A stretch of 64,000 nucleotides of DNA from Prillingera fragicola (taxonomy: Eukaryota; Basidiomycota; Tremellomycetes; Trichosporonales; Trichosporonaceae): positions 434,001-498,000 of the forward strand of contig BEDY01000006.1 of NCBI GenBank assembly GCA_002335605.1, in the 5' to 3' direction. Position numbers and translations under genes: made by a program. Positions 1 to 16,521 of the stretch are shown here, in pieces. Under the pieces are notes generated by a model. The model had not been told where the DNA came from and made no database searches. It saw only the letters and a list, made by a program, of their open reading frames with translations. Positions within the stretch are counted from its first letter, which is position 1. Each line of letters opens with the position of its first letter.

Positions 1-905
1 TGTAAGGATGCCTGTTTGAAAGCGTTTTTTCCCTGTTAGCGCCAGGCAGGCCAGGCGTCATGGAGTGAGCCTCCAGCCTCCTCCCAAGTGCCAACGACCT
101 CCATGATGGTGTGCGTCTACGCTTGTAGCAGAAGACGGCCATGGCAGGGGTTGAGCTTGCCTAGCTATACGCTACGATGCATAATTACTATGTCGCCGAC
201 CAGCTGCCAGGTCTCATGCCACTATGCAAGCTCTATGCCCCACCGAAATCGCTTCGGTGTTGTCGGCGGTGCCAGTAGTGATGGCGACATGAGCAATGAA
301 CGGTGGAGGTAAACCCGGCGCCCCGGGTATTCCAGTGTCAACAAATGGCAGTGTTTACATAAGCAGCGAGTGCCACACTGCAGTGGTGCGGCGGGGTGAG
401 CGGGGTTATATCTCGGCGCGGAGGATACCGGCTTTGCGGATTGCGATGCGCTGACTGGCTGGGAGGCGAGGGGGAAGGCTCTGTGCACGCACGCACGGAT
501 GACGCGCTGGACTGCGACGGAAGGCGAGCGAACCCAGCGAAGGTGTGGCCGGTGCAGGGTGCGCGCCGAGCAGCCACGCGCCAGGCAGCAGACTGTGTGT
601 CCAGCCAGCCAGCCAGGCGTGCGGTGGTGTCCTGGGTGGTGCCGCTTGGCTGGCATGTGCGTCTCGGCCGCCCAATCCCCAATAGTCTCCTCACCGCCGT
701 ATAAACACCCATCCATCCACTCGAACCCTTTTGCCGCCCTTTCCCTAACTACCACTCTCTTCTTGTTCACCCACTTACTTGTCCTACCCCCCACCTGCAC
801 ATAGTACGTCACCTCACATACATACACTTCTCTTCCCTTTCGCACTCACTCACGCAAGACTCCTGTGCTAACCACATTCCCTCTCTCTCGCTCCAACAGA
901 TCACC
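1..905 (+). promoter_or_regulatory. Gene-free leader and promoter of the porin gene
   Basis: No supported gene lies here; the open frames on both strands show no recognisable domain. The right half looks like a promoter for the porin gene that starts at 906. A CCAAT pentamer sits at 672-676, a TATAAA box at 700-705, and from about 715 to the start codon the plus strand is strongly pyrimidine-rich with CTCT and CACT runs. The distance from TATA to ATG, about 200 bases, fits a fungal promoter plus 5' UTR. The function of each element is inferred from position only. Confidence 0.5.
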
Positions 906-2013
906 ATGCCCCAGCCCGTTCCCCCCTCCTGGAAGGTACGCGTCGATTCTTTGTCTCGGCTGGTGTCTTTGCCTGGCGCCTCATTTTCAACATCCAAGGC
1001 GTCGGGCACAGCTCCAAGCTCGCGCACATTAGTAACAATGTCGCTGACTCGTGCAGGACCTCGGCAAGTCGTCGTCGGACCTCCTCCTCAAGGACTACCC
1101 CATCCACGGCACTTCGCTCGAGGTTAAGACCCTCACCCCCTCGAACGTCACCTTCAAGGTTGCCGGCAACCGCGACTCCAAGTCGAACGCCATTGCCGCC
1201 GACATTGAGGGCAAGTACGTCGACTTTGTCCACGGCTTGACCGTTACCCAGGTGTGTATTGGATCGAGGCATCTGGCTGTCCAGATGCTCCGGGCGGTTC
1301 CGGAGGCAGGCGTCTCGCTCCCACCGCGCCTTTGAAGAACGCGACTGACAATCTCTCAGGCCTGGACCACCACCAACATCCTCCGCACCCAGGTTGAGCT
1401 CGAGAACCAGATTGCCAAGGGCCTCAAGCTTGACCTTGCCACCACCCTCAACCCCGAGAAGTCGCAGAAGGGTGCCATCCTCACTGCCATCTACAAGCAG
1501 CCTTCGGTCCACACCCGTGCCACCGCCGACCTCTTCAAGGGCCCCACCTTTACCGCTGACGCCGTTGTCGGCCACGACGGCTTCCTTGTCGGTGCCGAGG
1601 CTTCGTACGACGTCAACGCCGGCGCCGTCACCCGTTACGCTGGTGCCGTCGGCTTCTCGGCCCCCGAGTACGCCGTCACCCTCCACGGTCTCCAGAACCT
1701 CTCGACCTTCTCGGCCTCGTACTACCACAAGGTCTCGAAGGACGTCGAGGCCGGTGCCAAGGCCGTCTACGACACCAAGTCGACCACCCCCGGTGTCTCG
1801 CTTGAGGTCGGCTCCAAGGCTTACATTGACAACGCCTCGTTCATCAAGGCCAAGATCAACAACGCCGGTGTCCTCGTCCTCGGCTACACCCAGGCCCTCC
1901 GCCCCGGCGTCAAGGCTTCCTTCGGTCTTGCCCTTGACACCACCAAGCTCAACGACTCGGCCGCTGGCACCGCCGCCCACAAGGTCGGCGCCGCCTTCAC
2001 CTTCAACTCGTAA
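906..2013 (+). CDS. POR1: Mitochondrial outer membrane porin (VDAC)
   Basis: Voltage-dependent anion channel of the mitochondrial outer membrane, which lets ATP, ADP and other metabolites cross. Exons 906-935, 1057-1251 and 1360-2013 give 292 residues, close to the usual 283 or so of fungal porins. The protein starts MPQPVPPSWKDLGKSSSDLL, the typical eukaryotic porin N-terminal helix, and then alternates short amphipathic strands to the end, closing with GAAFTFNS. A GLK motif (AKGLKLD), common in VDACs, follows the second intron. The start is the first ATG after a pyrimidine-rich leader and the first exon codes only ten residues. Codon use is highly biased to C/G endings, as expected of an abundant protein. 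Confidence 0.95.
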
Positions 2014-2285
2014 ATTTAGCGTGTTGCTGGAAGCAGGAGTGTGCAGAGATGCAGTGGTTGCAACAAGAGTACTACATATAAAGTGCATTTTGAAGACGAA
2101 AGAAAACAGAGATCATAGCGATGCGTCATGGATCGTGGAATGCTATGTGACACGACGGAGGCAACCGTGGGAAATTTAATTTTGGTTCCGAAAACTCAAG
2201 CATGGGTCGCAAGAGTTGGTGATCAGTCGCGCTGCAACATTCTTCTTGGTCGTCGTCGACACATTCACTCCTGCATCCAACAAAA

Positions 2286-3391
2286 ATGTCTGAGCGTGGC
2301 CGTTCCAGGTCGCCAAAACCTCTCACTCCGAGCCCCCGCCGCGCGAACCGCGATGTGTCAATGTCGCCAGCACCGAAATCGAACGGCGCAGATGGTTTCC
2401 GCGTCATTGTCGTCACTGGACTTAGCAAGAATGTCCAGACGGCACACCTTCGCGACATCTTTGGCGCGTACGGACGCGTCACTGGCATTGATCTTCCCGT
2501 GTTCAAAGTTTGTGAGTGCTGTGCTGAAGCGGATTCCGTAGCTTGCTGACAGTGGCGCCAGCTGGTTTGAATCGTGGCAAGGCAGCCGTCGAGTTTGAAC
2601 GCCCCGACGTCGCCAACACGGCCGCCCGATCCATGGACGGAGGCGCGATCGACGGTGCAGTCCTCCGCGTAGAGATCTCAAAGTATCCCCTCCCAGCTCC
2701 CCGGCCCGCAACGCCGTCCCCGCCACCGCGCTCGCTCTCGCGATCACCGCTGCGCCGCCGTCGCTCGCCCAGTTTCTCCCGCTCGCCCTCGCCCGTGCGC
2801 GGTGGGCCCTCTTCTTACCGTCCCCGCTCGCGGTCGCCTGTGCGTCGCCGGTCGCCGTCGCCGCGCCGCCGCAGGTCGCCTTCTCCGCGTGGAGGGTTCC
2901 GTCGTGCGCCAGCGTATGGGCCTGGGGCTCGGCAGGGCGACCGTGGAGGCTATGGCGGCCGTGGAGGCTTTGGCGACCGCGGGTATGCTGATCGTGGCGG
3001 CTACGGTGGTCGTGGGGGTCATGGAGGCCGTGGAGGGTTTGGTGGCCGCGCAGATGGCCCAGGAGGAAGGTACCGCTCGCCGTCGCCGGGTTTCCGTGGA
3101 GGACGTGCTCGTCGTCAGAGCCCAGACTACGTTCGCGGAGGGCGCAGCAGGAGTCGCAACCGCTCAGTCTCCCCCAGGCGTCGCTCTTACAGCAGGAGCC
3201 GCAGCCCTCCTCGCCGTTACCGCTCGGCTTCTCGTTCGCTCTCGCGCTCCCGTTCACGAAGCCCGGCAGCTCGCCGCTCCAAGTCGAGGTCGAGGTCGAG
3301 GTCGCCTGCCCCGCGTCGTAAAAATGGAAGCGCGAGTCCGAAAAGGGCACGCAGCATTAGCATGAGTCGTAGCCCCAGCCCCCGCCGCTAA
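2286..3391 (+). CDS. RNPS1: RNPS1-like SR-rich RNA-binding protein
   Basis: Probable exon-junction or splicing-activator protein of the nucleus. Exons 2286-2511 and 2553-3391 give 354 residues. A short N-terminal RS/SP tail is followed by one RRM at about residues 37-120, with an RNP2-like strand (VIVVTGL) and an RNP1-like strand (GKAAVEF). The intron splits the RRM. The rest is a long low-complexity region: RS/SP dipeptides, then a glycine-rich GGYGGRGGFGDRG block near residues 190-240, then a second RS region to the end. RNPS1 orthologues have one RRM flanked by Ser/Arg regions, which fits; other single-RRM SR proteins cannot be fully excluded. Confidence 0.8.
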
Positions 3392-3575
3392 GGCCAGGGG
3401 CTGTAGCATGTACATAGCAGGTTGAGACGAGGATGCAGCATATATGATCTTTGGTGTTAAACGGAGACCTCAAGATCTCCGCTCTGTCCAGGCACAGTGT
3501 CCAAATATCAAACGGCGTCACACAGCCATGTCAAGAGTCGATTGTGTGCATTGCTCACTGTCACTGGCATTCACA

Positions 3576-5930
3576 ATGGGTTCCACAGTTCAGGCCGAGG
3601 CTCTCAAAGTGTGAGTATTCCACGATGTGGCTCCAAGGATAATCGCTGACCTCGCTCCTCCTTCGCTATGCGTTGCTCACACAGCCTCGCCGTCGGCGCG
3701 CCCCTCTCAGACCTAGCTCTGATGTCGCGCAAGATCACGACCATCAACGCAAAGCACGGGCCGTTTGACGCCTGCGTGGTTGTAGGCGATCTCTTCAAGG
3801 AGGGCAGCGATGGGTCCGAGCTCGATGGGCTTAGCTGTACGTGCTGTAGCGGAGGGTTGCGCTGACGGGCAAGTGCCAGTGCCGACATACTTTTCTGTCG
3901 GCAAGAACGCGCTGCCTGCCAGTGTCGAGGAGCGGGTCGGGGCTAGTCCTGAAGTTGCGTCGAATCTTGTTTATCTTGGTGAGTGTTGGTGGGCCTCTGC
4001 TGGTTTGGGTGCTGAGTCGTCAGGCAAGTCGAGCGTGTTCACGACCGCCCAAGGGCTCAAGATTGCTGTTGCTGGTGGCGGGTACGATGCGGCGACATAC
4101 GACTCGGAGGAGGAGAACCAGGTATGTCCTTGCGGCTCGTGAGCTGCGACTGACAGCCCAGAGTGCCTATGCACCCGTCATGAGCAAGAGCTCTATCGCC
4201 TCGCTCCTCTCCCAGCCGGCCATGAACGTCGACGCAGAGGAGGAGGCAACCAGTCTCCAGGCGGCGAAAGGCGGTGTCCTCCCGTCAGCATTCCACGGTA
4301 TCGACATTCTCTTGACGTTCGCGGCCCCGCCGTCGCTGGGCATGCTGTCCCCTTCCTACCCTTCGTCGGGCGTCGCGCTCGCCACGCCCGCGCCACCGCT
4401 CGCGGAGGTCGTCAAGCGGGCTCGCCCTCGGTACATGTTCTGGGCCGACGGCGCGGGGTTCTGGGAGCGGGAGCCGTTTGGCTGGAGCGGGCCTGGTGGC
4501 AAGGAGGAGCGCTGGACACGATCAGTCAAGATTGCTGCGCTTGGTGCCCCCGCTGGTGCTAACGGCAAGGCTCCAAGGGTGCGTGCAGGTTTGCAGGTGG
4601 TAGCTGACTGTTCAGAGTGTGTACGCTACGAGCTTGCCGGCTCAGAGTCCGACGGCCGCGCTTCCCGCTCGCCCTGCCAATGCGACGCCCAATCCCTTCT
4701 CCATCTCTGGCGCTGCGGGAAAGAAGCGCGCGACAGAGGACGACGGCGATGCGGAGAGCAGGAAGAAGGGCAAGACAGAGCATGGCCCCCCGCCTGACCA
4801 TTACACTTGCAAGATCTGCCAGGTGCCAGGAGTGAGTCCGCAGCAGTGATTGACGCTGACAGGCAGCATTGGATCCAGGACTGCCCGCAGAAAGCAGACC
4901 GGTCAAAACCTCCTCCCGACTACCAGTGCAACATTTGCAAGGCTGTAAGTGCTCTATGCGAGGCTAGAGCTCATCCCCCAGAGTGACCACTTTATTCGCG
5001 ACTGCCCACAGCGCGAGACTGCTCGCGTCCCCTCAGCCGACTACACTTGCCGCGCATGTGGCAAGACGGCTGCCCACTATATTCGCGACTGTCCTGTGGT
5101 CAAGGAGCGCGACCAGGAGCGTTCCAAGCGCAAGGAACTCGGTCCTGCTGAGTGTAAGTTGGTTTCAGGTACAAGTGCTGATGACAGGCTGGTTCTGCTT
5201 GAGTAACCCCAAGGTGACCAAGCATCTCATTGTTGCCATTGGATCAGAAACCTACGTTACCCTCCCAAAGGGTCAGCTCATTCCTACTCGTGGGGGTGAC
5301 AAGCCGCTTGTTCCCGGCGGCGGACACGTTCTTGTATGTGATCAGAACAAGGCATTGCTGACAAACAGATCATCCCCATCGCCCATCACCCCACTCTCCT
5401 GTCTATTCCTCCCGCAGACGCGATGAACATCATCTCCGAGCTCGAGGCGTACAAGTCGTCCCTGCGCGCCTGCTTTGCCCAGTACGATGCCGTACCTGTG
5501 ACATTCGAGGTTGGCCGTCTGGGCGGTCGCGGTGGACACGCCCACGTCCAGGTTGTCCCCATCCCTGCGGCACTTGCCGACAAGGTCGCCGATGGGTTTA
5601 CCAAGGCTGGAGAGGCAGCTGGTCTCGACTGGGAGGCTGAGCCAGAGCGCGCCCTGTCTCGTGTTGGCGCGTCGGGCAACTACTTCAAGGTTGAGTGCCC
5701 CGATGGACAGCGCCTTGTTCACTTGCTCAAGGGCAACTTTGACCTTCAATTTGGCCGGTGAGTAATAGTTTAGCCGTGTCATTGCAGCTGACGCCCGCAG
5801 CACCGTCCTGAGTGGCCTCCTAGGTCTTCACCACCGCGTCAACTGGAAGGACTGTGTGCAGACGGACGCAGAGGACAAGGAGGATGCTCAAAAGTTTAAA
5901 AAAGCCCTCGCTCCTTTCCTTCCCTCATAG
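3576..5930 (+). CDS. CWF19L1: CWF19L1/Drn1 family protein with zinc knuckles
   Basis: CwfJ-family protein that in yeast (Drn1) works with the lariat-debranching enzyme during intron turnover. Eleven exons (3576-3610, 3685-3836, 3874-3978, 4024-4121, 4162-4578, 4616-4831, 4867-4944, 4982-5153, 5188-5333, 5369-5757, 5801-5930) give 645 residues. The N-terminal part (about 1-270) resembles the metallophosphoesterase-like half (GHGPFDACVVVGDLF-like segment, GIDILLT). Three CCHC knuckles follow at residues 334-347, 362-375 and 390-404, then the HIT-like CwfJ domain beginning CWFCLSNPKVTKHL, with the H530-x-H532-x-Q signature in GGHAHVQVVP. The third knuckle has five rather than four residues before its His. 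Several introns are only 34-40 bp. Confidence 0.92.
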
Positions 5931-6024
5931 CGAGATTGTAGCACATAATGGTCCGACAATGCAAATGGTTTCATAGTACAAGCCTCCGATGGCCGGTCGT
6001 CTATCGTGCAACACTGCGCTCCCT

Positions 6025-6746
6025 CTACTTCTTGACCAGACCAAGCTCGGCCAGGCGGCGGTCGACGACACGCTCAACGAGCCCAGCCATGCGGCTCTCG
6101 CTGCCCAGAATGTACTTGCCGACACAGTCGACCTCAATGTTGACTGGGTCGCCGACTTTTTTGCTCGTGAGCGTGAGCTTGGACTGCGAGTGGGCGATGA
6201 GCATGATACCAAACGACAGCTCCTTGTCGTCCACAGCCGTAAGCGTAAGACTCGCGCCGTCGACGGTCACGAACCCCTTCTCGACGAGGTAGGGCATGAG
6301 GTGGGCCGCCTCCTCCTTGAAAGCAAACGTGTAGCGCAAGCTCGCGCCGTCGGGGACAATAGCTTTGATGGTAGCAACAGCATCGACGTGGCCCTGCACG
6401 ACGTGCCCGCCAAAGCGCGAGTGTGCCGCCATGGCCCGCTCGCAGTTGACCTTGTCGCCGACACCCAGGTTGCCGAGGTAGGTGCGCGAGAGGGTCTCGT
6501 TGGCGAGGCCGACCTTGAAGCTATCATTGTCAAACTCGAGGACGGTCAGGCAGGCGCCGTTGGTGCAGATCGAGTCGCCAATGTGGCAGTCGTCGAGAAT
6601 GGGGGCCGCGTCAGAGAGCGTGATAATGTGCTCCGTAGTCGAGGTGGAGGGCGAAATGTGCGAAATAGTCGCGAGGTGCTCGACCTTTAGAGTTAGTATC
6701 TAGTACACCCAGAAATTCAGCATTGACTCACAAGGCCGGTGAACAT
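6025..6746 (-). CDS. RIB5: Riboflavin synthase alpha chain
   Basis: Catalyses the last step of riboflavin synthesis, dismutation of two 6,7-dimethyl-8-ribityllumazine molecules. Exon 1 (6746-6732) codes only MFTGL, the conserved family start; a 47-bp intron follows, then 6684-6025. The 224-residue product has the two tandem lumazine-binding half-domains: the first with CTNGACLTV and SRTYLGNLGVGDKVNCERA, the second with GGHVVQGHVD and VDGASLTLT. Length matches the family. The tiny first exon makes the true start easy to miss, but the MFTGL-VEHL join is diagnostic. It diverges from the SNF5-type gene across 361 bp. Confidence 0.95.
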
Positions 6747-7107
6747 TTTGAGAACGAGCTTCTGTAGCAGAAGAAAGTGACACCGGGAAAGAGAAGTGTT
6801 GGAAGCACGGCTTTGTCATGGACTTGTCGCTGGTCATGTCGGTTGCAGTCGGGCCGGTCACTCCAGCGCAGTGGCCCTCAATGTGTGGCTTTCTTATCCG
6901 AGCCTCCCCCTTTCCACTTGGACAATCAACTTAGGCGTTGTTCACTTGCGAAGCTCCTTGCAAGTCATCACACCATCCATCCTTGACATCCAATCCACGC
7001 GTCTATCGGCTCGACACTCGATATCCAGCGTGAAACCATCTTTCCACAGAGCTAGGGCTTTGTTTTGGGATTGACCGAAGCTCGGGGATCAAACTGGGTG
7101 GCATACC
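6747..7107. promoter_or_regulatory. Divergent promoter between RIB5 and the SNF5-type gene
   Basis: A 361-bp gap separates the two start codons, which face away from each other, so both promoters must lie here. I see no clear TATA box. The strand toward the SNF5-type gene has a CT-rich patch (about 6900-6985). No motif can be assigned with confidence. Confidence 0.4.
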
Positions 7108-8881
7108 ATGTCGTACCCTACACGAACGCGTTCATCACGCGGTGACAGCAGCACACCTGCACCACCCGTGCAGCAAATGGCACCGCCAGGCTACAGGCGT
7201 AAGTTTAGAACTGGCATAGCTGGCTCCTTGCGTGAACAGGTCTGACGTTTCGCAGCATCCCCTGTTCAATATCAATCATTCCAGACTCCTCAACGCGTGG
7301 CTCCTCCAAACCAGTATGCGCAAGCCGTCGCGTACCGCCAGATGCAGGCTCCCCAGATCCCTACGCATCCCGAGACGTACCCACCTGGACCGTTGGGATT
7401 TTTCCTACCGCCGCCGGGCCAGCGCAACCTCGATCCGACTTCAAACGCTCCGCCTATCACCCAGGGCATGTTTACGACATATCCCTCACGTTTGCGAACA
7501 GGAGTGACCTCGCTCATGCAGCCTGAGACCGTTACTGCTGGAACGAAGGAGCGCGAGTCGATACAGGCAGAGTTCGAAAGGGAGCTTGCAGGAGCCCGCA
7601 GCTCTGGCGCCTCGACGCCGCGTGTAGAATCTCCTGCTCCCAGCCGAGCAGGACGAGGGGGAACAACAACCACCCTCTCTGGTCGTCGCGCTGGCCGTCC
7701 CAACTATGCTGAGAAGGACGAGAGTGAGGAGGAGGAGAGCTCGGACGACGAGATAGAAGAGGCTGCCTCTGACCCGGATGATGACGACTACGGAAGCCGC
7801 AGGCGACGAAGGGACACCCTCGACCCTCAAACCAGCGCTCGAATTGGCAAGATTCGGAAGAAGCACTCGGACCTCGAGCGTGGATGGACATGGCTTGGTG
7901 ATCGTGCTCCTGCTGAGCGCGTGCGCAGCGAGTACGCCAAGGGTACCAAGCACAAGTTTGTGTGAGTAGCGCCGTACGGTTTGTTGGGCCGAGCTAACAG
8001 ATCAGACCCGAGGAGCATCTTGCCGTAGAGGCCGAGCGCCCAGAGCTCCTTGTTCCCATTGCCATCGACTACGATGTCCCCGCTCCTAATGACCACCAGC
8101 CGGCCATGAAAATTAAGGATCGCTTCCTTTGGAACGCCAACGAGCCCTTCTACAAGCCTCAAGACTTTGCAGTCATATTCTGCGAGGACGTCGGCATCTC
8201 CACCTCTCACGCTGCTACTCTTGCAGATCTCATCCAGACACAAGTTGAAGACTACCAGAACACTGTCATTATCGACCTCGCAACGGACGACGTGGCGGCC
8301 GAGGATGTGACCTGGTCTGACGACGAAGGTGACGACCACATGATGGTGGATGAGCATGGCGAAAAGACGTGGCCTGAGCCCGACTGTCGCATCATAATTA
8401 ACGTAAGCCCCACACTCCTTGCTATGACTAACTGTCTCAGCTGGATATTCAAATCTACACCCACGTGCTCCGTGACCGCATCGAATGGGACCTTTCCTCG
8501 TCGTTGCCGCCCTCGCAGTTCGCAAAGCACTACTGCGCCGAGCTGGGCCTCACCGGCGAGGCCGTGCCCCTAGTTGCACACGCAATCCATGATGAGCTCA
8601 TCAAGCACAAGCGTGATGCCCTCGAGCTCGACCTCTTCGCCCACACCCACCCTCTGGAACAGGCAAAGTGGGAGAAGACTGGTGGAGGCCAGCCTATAAC
8701 GAACAACCGGTTCGGTGCAAAGGGTCTTGTCGGTGTCTGGCGCGACTGGTGGGAGCGGGACGAGTATGGACCTGTTCTTGTCGAGCTCAGCACGGAAGAG
8801 ATGGTACGTAGGGAGCAAGAGCGTGGTCGTGAGGCTCGTCGCATGATCCGTTCCCTCCAGACAAGCAGGCGGCGCCGTTAG
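7108..8881 (+). CDS. SNF5/SMARCB1/SFH1-family chromatin remodeller subunit
   Basis: Core subunit of a SWI/SNF or RSC nucleosome-remodelling complex. Exons 7108-7198, 7256-7961, 8006-8402 and 8441-8881 give 544 residues. The first 130 residues are Pro/Gln-rich. A strongly acidic patch (EEEESSDDEIEEAASDPDDD) near residues 185-210 is followed by a basic run. The SNF5 domain spans roughly 280-500 with its two repeats: LLVPIAIDYDV...FLWNANEPFYKPQDFA, then LDIQIYTHVLRDRIEWDLS...FAKHYCAELGL. Sequence alone does not decide between Snf5 (SWI/SNF) and Sfh1 (RSC); the compact size leans to Sfh1. The C-terminus is a short basic Arg-rich tail. Confidence 0.9.
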
Positions 8882-9289
8882 ACGCACATGAGCAGAGCGC
8901 TACATATGCATTGCTGTACTGTTCCGTCCGAGACTAGGGTGCAAGCATTAACCTCCTCAAAACATGCATTACGAGGGCGCCGGGCCGTCAACGTCGCTAT
9001 GAAGAGTCTTCTCACTATGTGGGCCCGCGTGGGAGTGATTGCGCTATATATCTCCCGGGTTCACGGGATGCATCTACGGAGTCAATGTGGGTAGGAGAGG
9101 AGGGCAATGGCAAGGGGGCGAGAGAGGTCATGTATGCTGGCGAGTCTCGCGCGCATGCGAATGATTATTGCAGAGTATGTCGAGTCCGCGTCGTATTTTT
9201 ACACAGGTAGTATGGGTCATCGAGCCATGAGGCTGCAGGGCGTTCGAGTTGGGGCTCTGGGGCATCAGGCCATGCTGACCTTTTGGGCA
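8882..9289. other. Convergent intergenic spacer
   Basis: About 400 bp between the convergent 3' ends of the SNF5-type gene and the DYRK kinase. No open frame with a recognisable domain, no tRNA or repeat. It presumably holds both 3' UTRs. Confidence 0.5.
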
Positions 9290-15054
<5,765 letters not shown>

Positions 15055-16521
15055 GGCGCGGCGTTGTTCACTGGAGGTCTGTCATGGGAGGCTAGTGGGA
15101 CAAAGTGAGTGACTGATCCAAAACGAAGCGGTGTAGAGTTGATGGGAACAGGTTGGTGTGAGGAAGGTTGAGGGGAAGAAACGAAGCTTGATACGTACTG
15201 TGACGGGCGAAGAGTTCTAGAGAAGGAAGAGCTGAGTTTGATAGAGGACAAAGAGGAACCTTGGGAGTTTTGTGGATGCAAGTGGTGGGAGGGGTGTGCG
15301 TGTCGTACGTGTCGTGTCAGAAGGGACGTCGGTGTGCGGAACAAGAGGCAGCAGTCGGCGCAGCTTTGGATGGGCAAGGAAGACGTGCTGTCGAGAAGGG
15401 GTTTGTTTGCAGTCACGAGCCCGAGCCGTGTTGTCGTTGCACGTTTGATGAATGAGACTTGCAAGAGTCGTGGTTGAACAGTGCGGCGGGAACCTGAGAT
15501 GGGCCTGGCGCGTGTACGCAGGGGCTGTGAGCCGGTATGGTGGTGTGACGGCGTGGGTGGTGCAAACAATTTCCTAATCAGGCCTTTGAATTTCTCAATT
15601 ACCCCCTTGAACAGGTTGTATTGTAGCTTCTAATCTGAATTTCAACATTGTGCTCGCTTGCATTGAGGGTTCCTTGGCTGCCACGGGTACCCTGGGTCCC
15701 TACTGTGAGGCGCGCACTGGCGCAGTGGTAGTCAAGTGTAAGGACAGGCATTCCAGCAAGAGCAGGTTAACGATGAGCAACTCTCGGTCAGCGGCCATGG
15801 GTCCCGCAGATCCAAGGATGAAGAGAGTGCCAGCGTTGCCGCAGGCCATGGCGACCCTGCCATTGATCGTTCCTTGGAACAAGTTGAACCTGCAGCCAAG
15901 CCTGGCCTAGCTGCGACAACGCGTCTGACCATGCATACAGCTGTACAGTCTAAGGATTTAGGTAGAGCGTTGGTGGCGTTGCCGTGCATGATGATTCATG
16001 GCCCATTAGCAGCAGAGGATGTCGCCCCACACGCTCAGGCAGACACTGTTGCTGCTAGATCCCAAGCCAAGCAGGTCCAGGGCAGCAGGAGATTACGCCA
16101 TTTCTCGCCGGAACCAGTCGCGGCCTTGCAGAGCCCGAGGGGGTGTGGACGCAACGACAGGCAGCACAGCAGCCTGGGTGGGGAGACCTTTGACGGCCCC
16201 GACGACGACGACGCCCCCCGACACAGGATACCACTCAACTTTAAGGTTCAGGGAAGACAATGGAGCCTGCCGACTTCAGGAAAATATCGCGTGGCTGATA
16301 TCAGGCATCTACAATGACGTGTAATACTATGGAGCTTGGTTTTACGTAAACGTTGGAAGCAATGCACAACCACAACAACAACATGACGAACTAGACTGTA
16401 GGATCCAGTGAATCCCTACACGCCTCTTGTTCCCCCTCTATTTCAGCATCTGAACGTTTCTTGACACTAGTGTTTACGGCGCCTTAGCCTCTTGGACTGC
16501 AGTACCCAACTGTCGCCCATC
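15055..16521. other. Long divergent intergenic region
   Basis: About 1.47 kb between the divergent starts of the DYRK kinase and the KEN/PP1-motif protein. Nothing in it matches a domain I know. The right end of the region near the kinase (15060-15250) is purine-rich on the plus strand, so CT-rich on the coding strand, as in a leader. The short open frames around 15650-16320 look random. It is unusually long for this window and may contain long 5' UTRs or an unseen non-coding RNA. Confidence 0.4.

Noticed and set aside
901..2088. 395-codon minus-strand open frame opposite the porin gene
   Set aside because: It exists because of the strong C/G third-position bias of the porin codons; the plus strand gives a clear VDAC.
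15650..16320. Overlapping open frames in the DYRK/KEN-protein spacer
   Set aside because: None exceeds about 150 codons, none has a recognisable motif, and frames on both strands look equally random.
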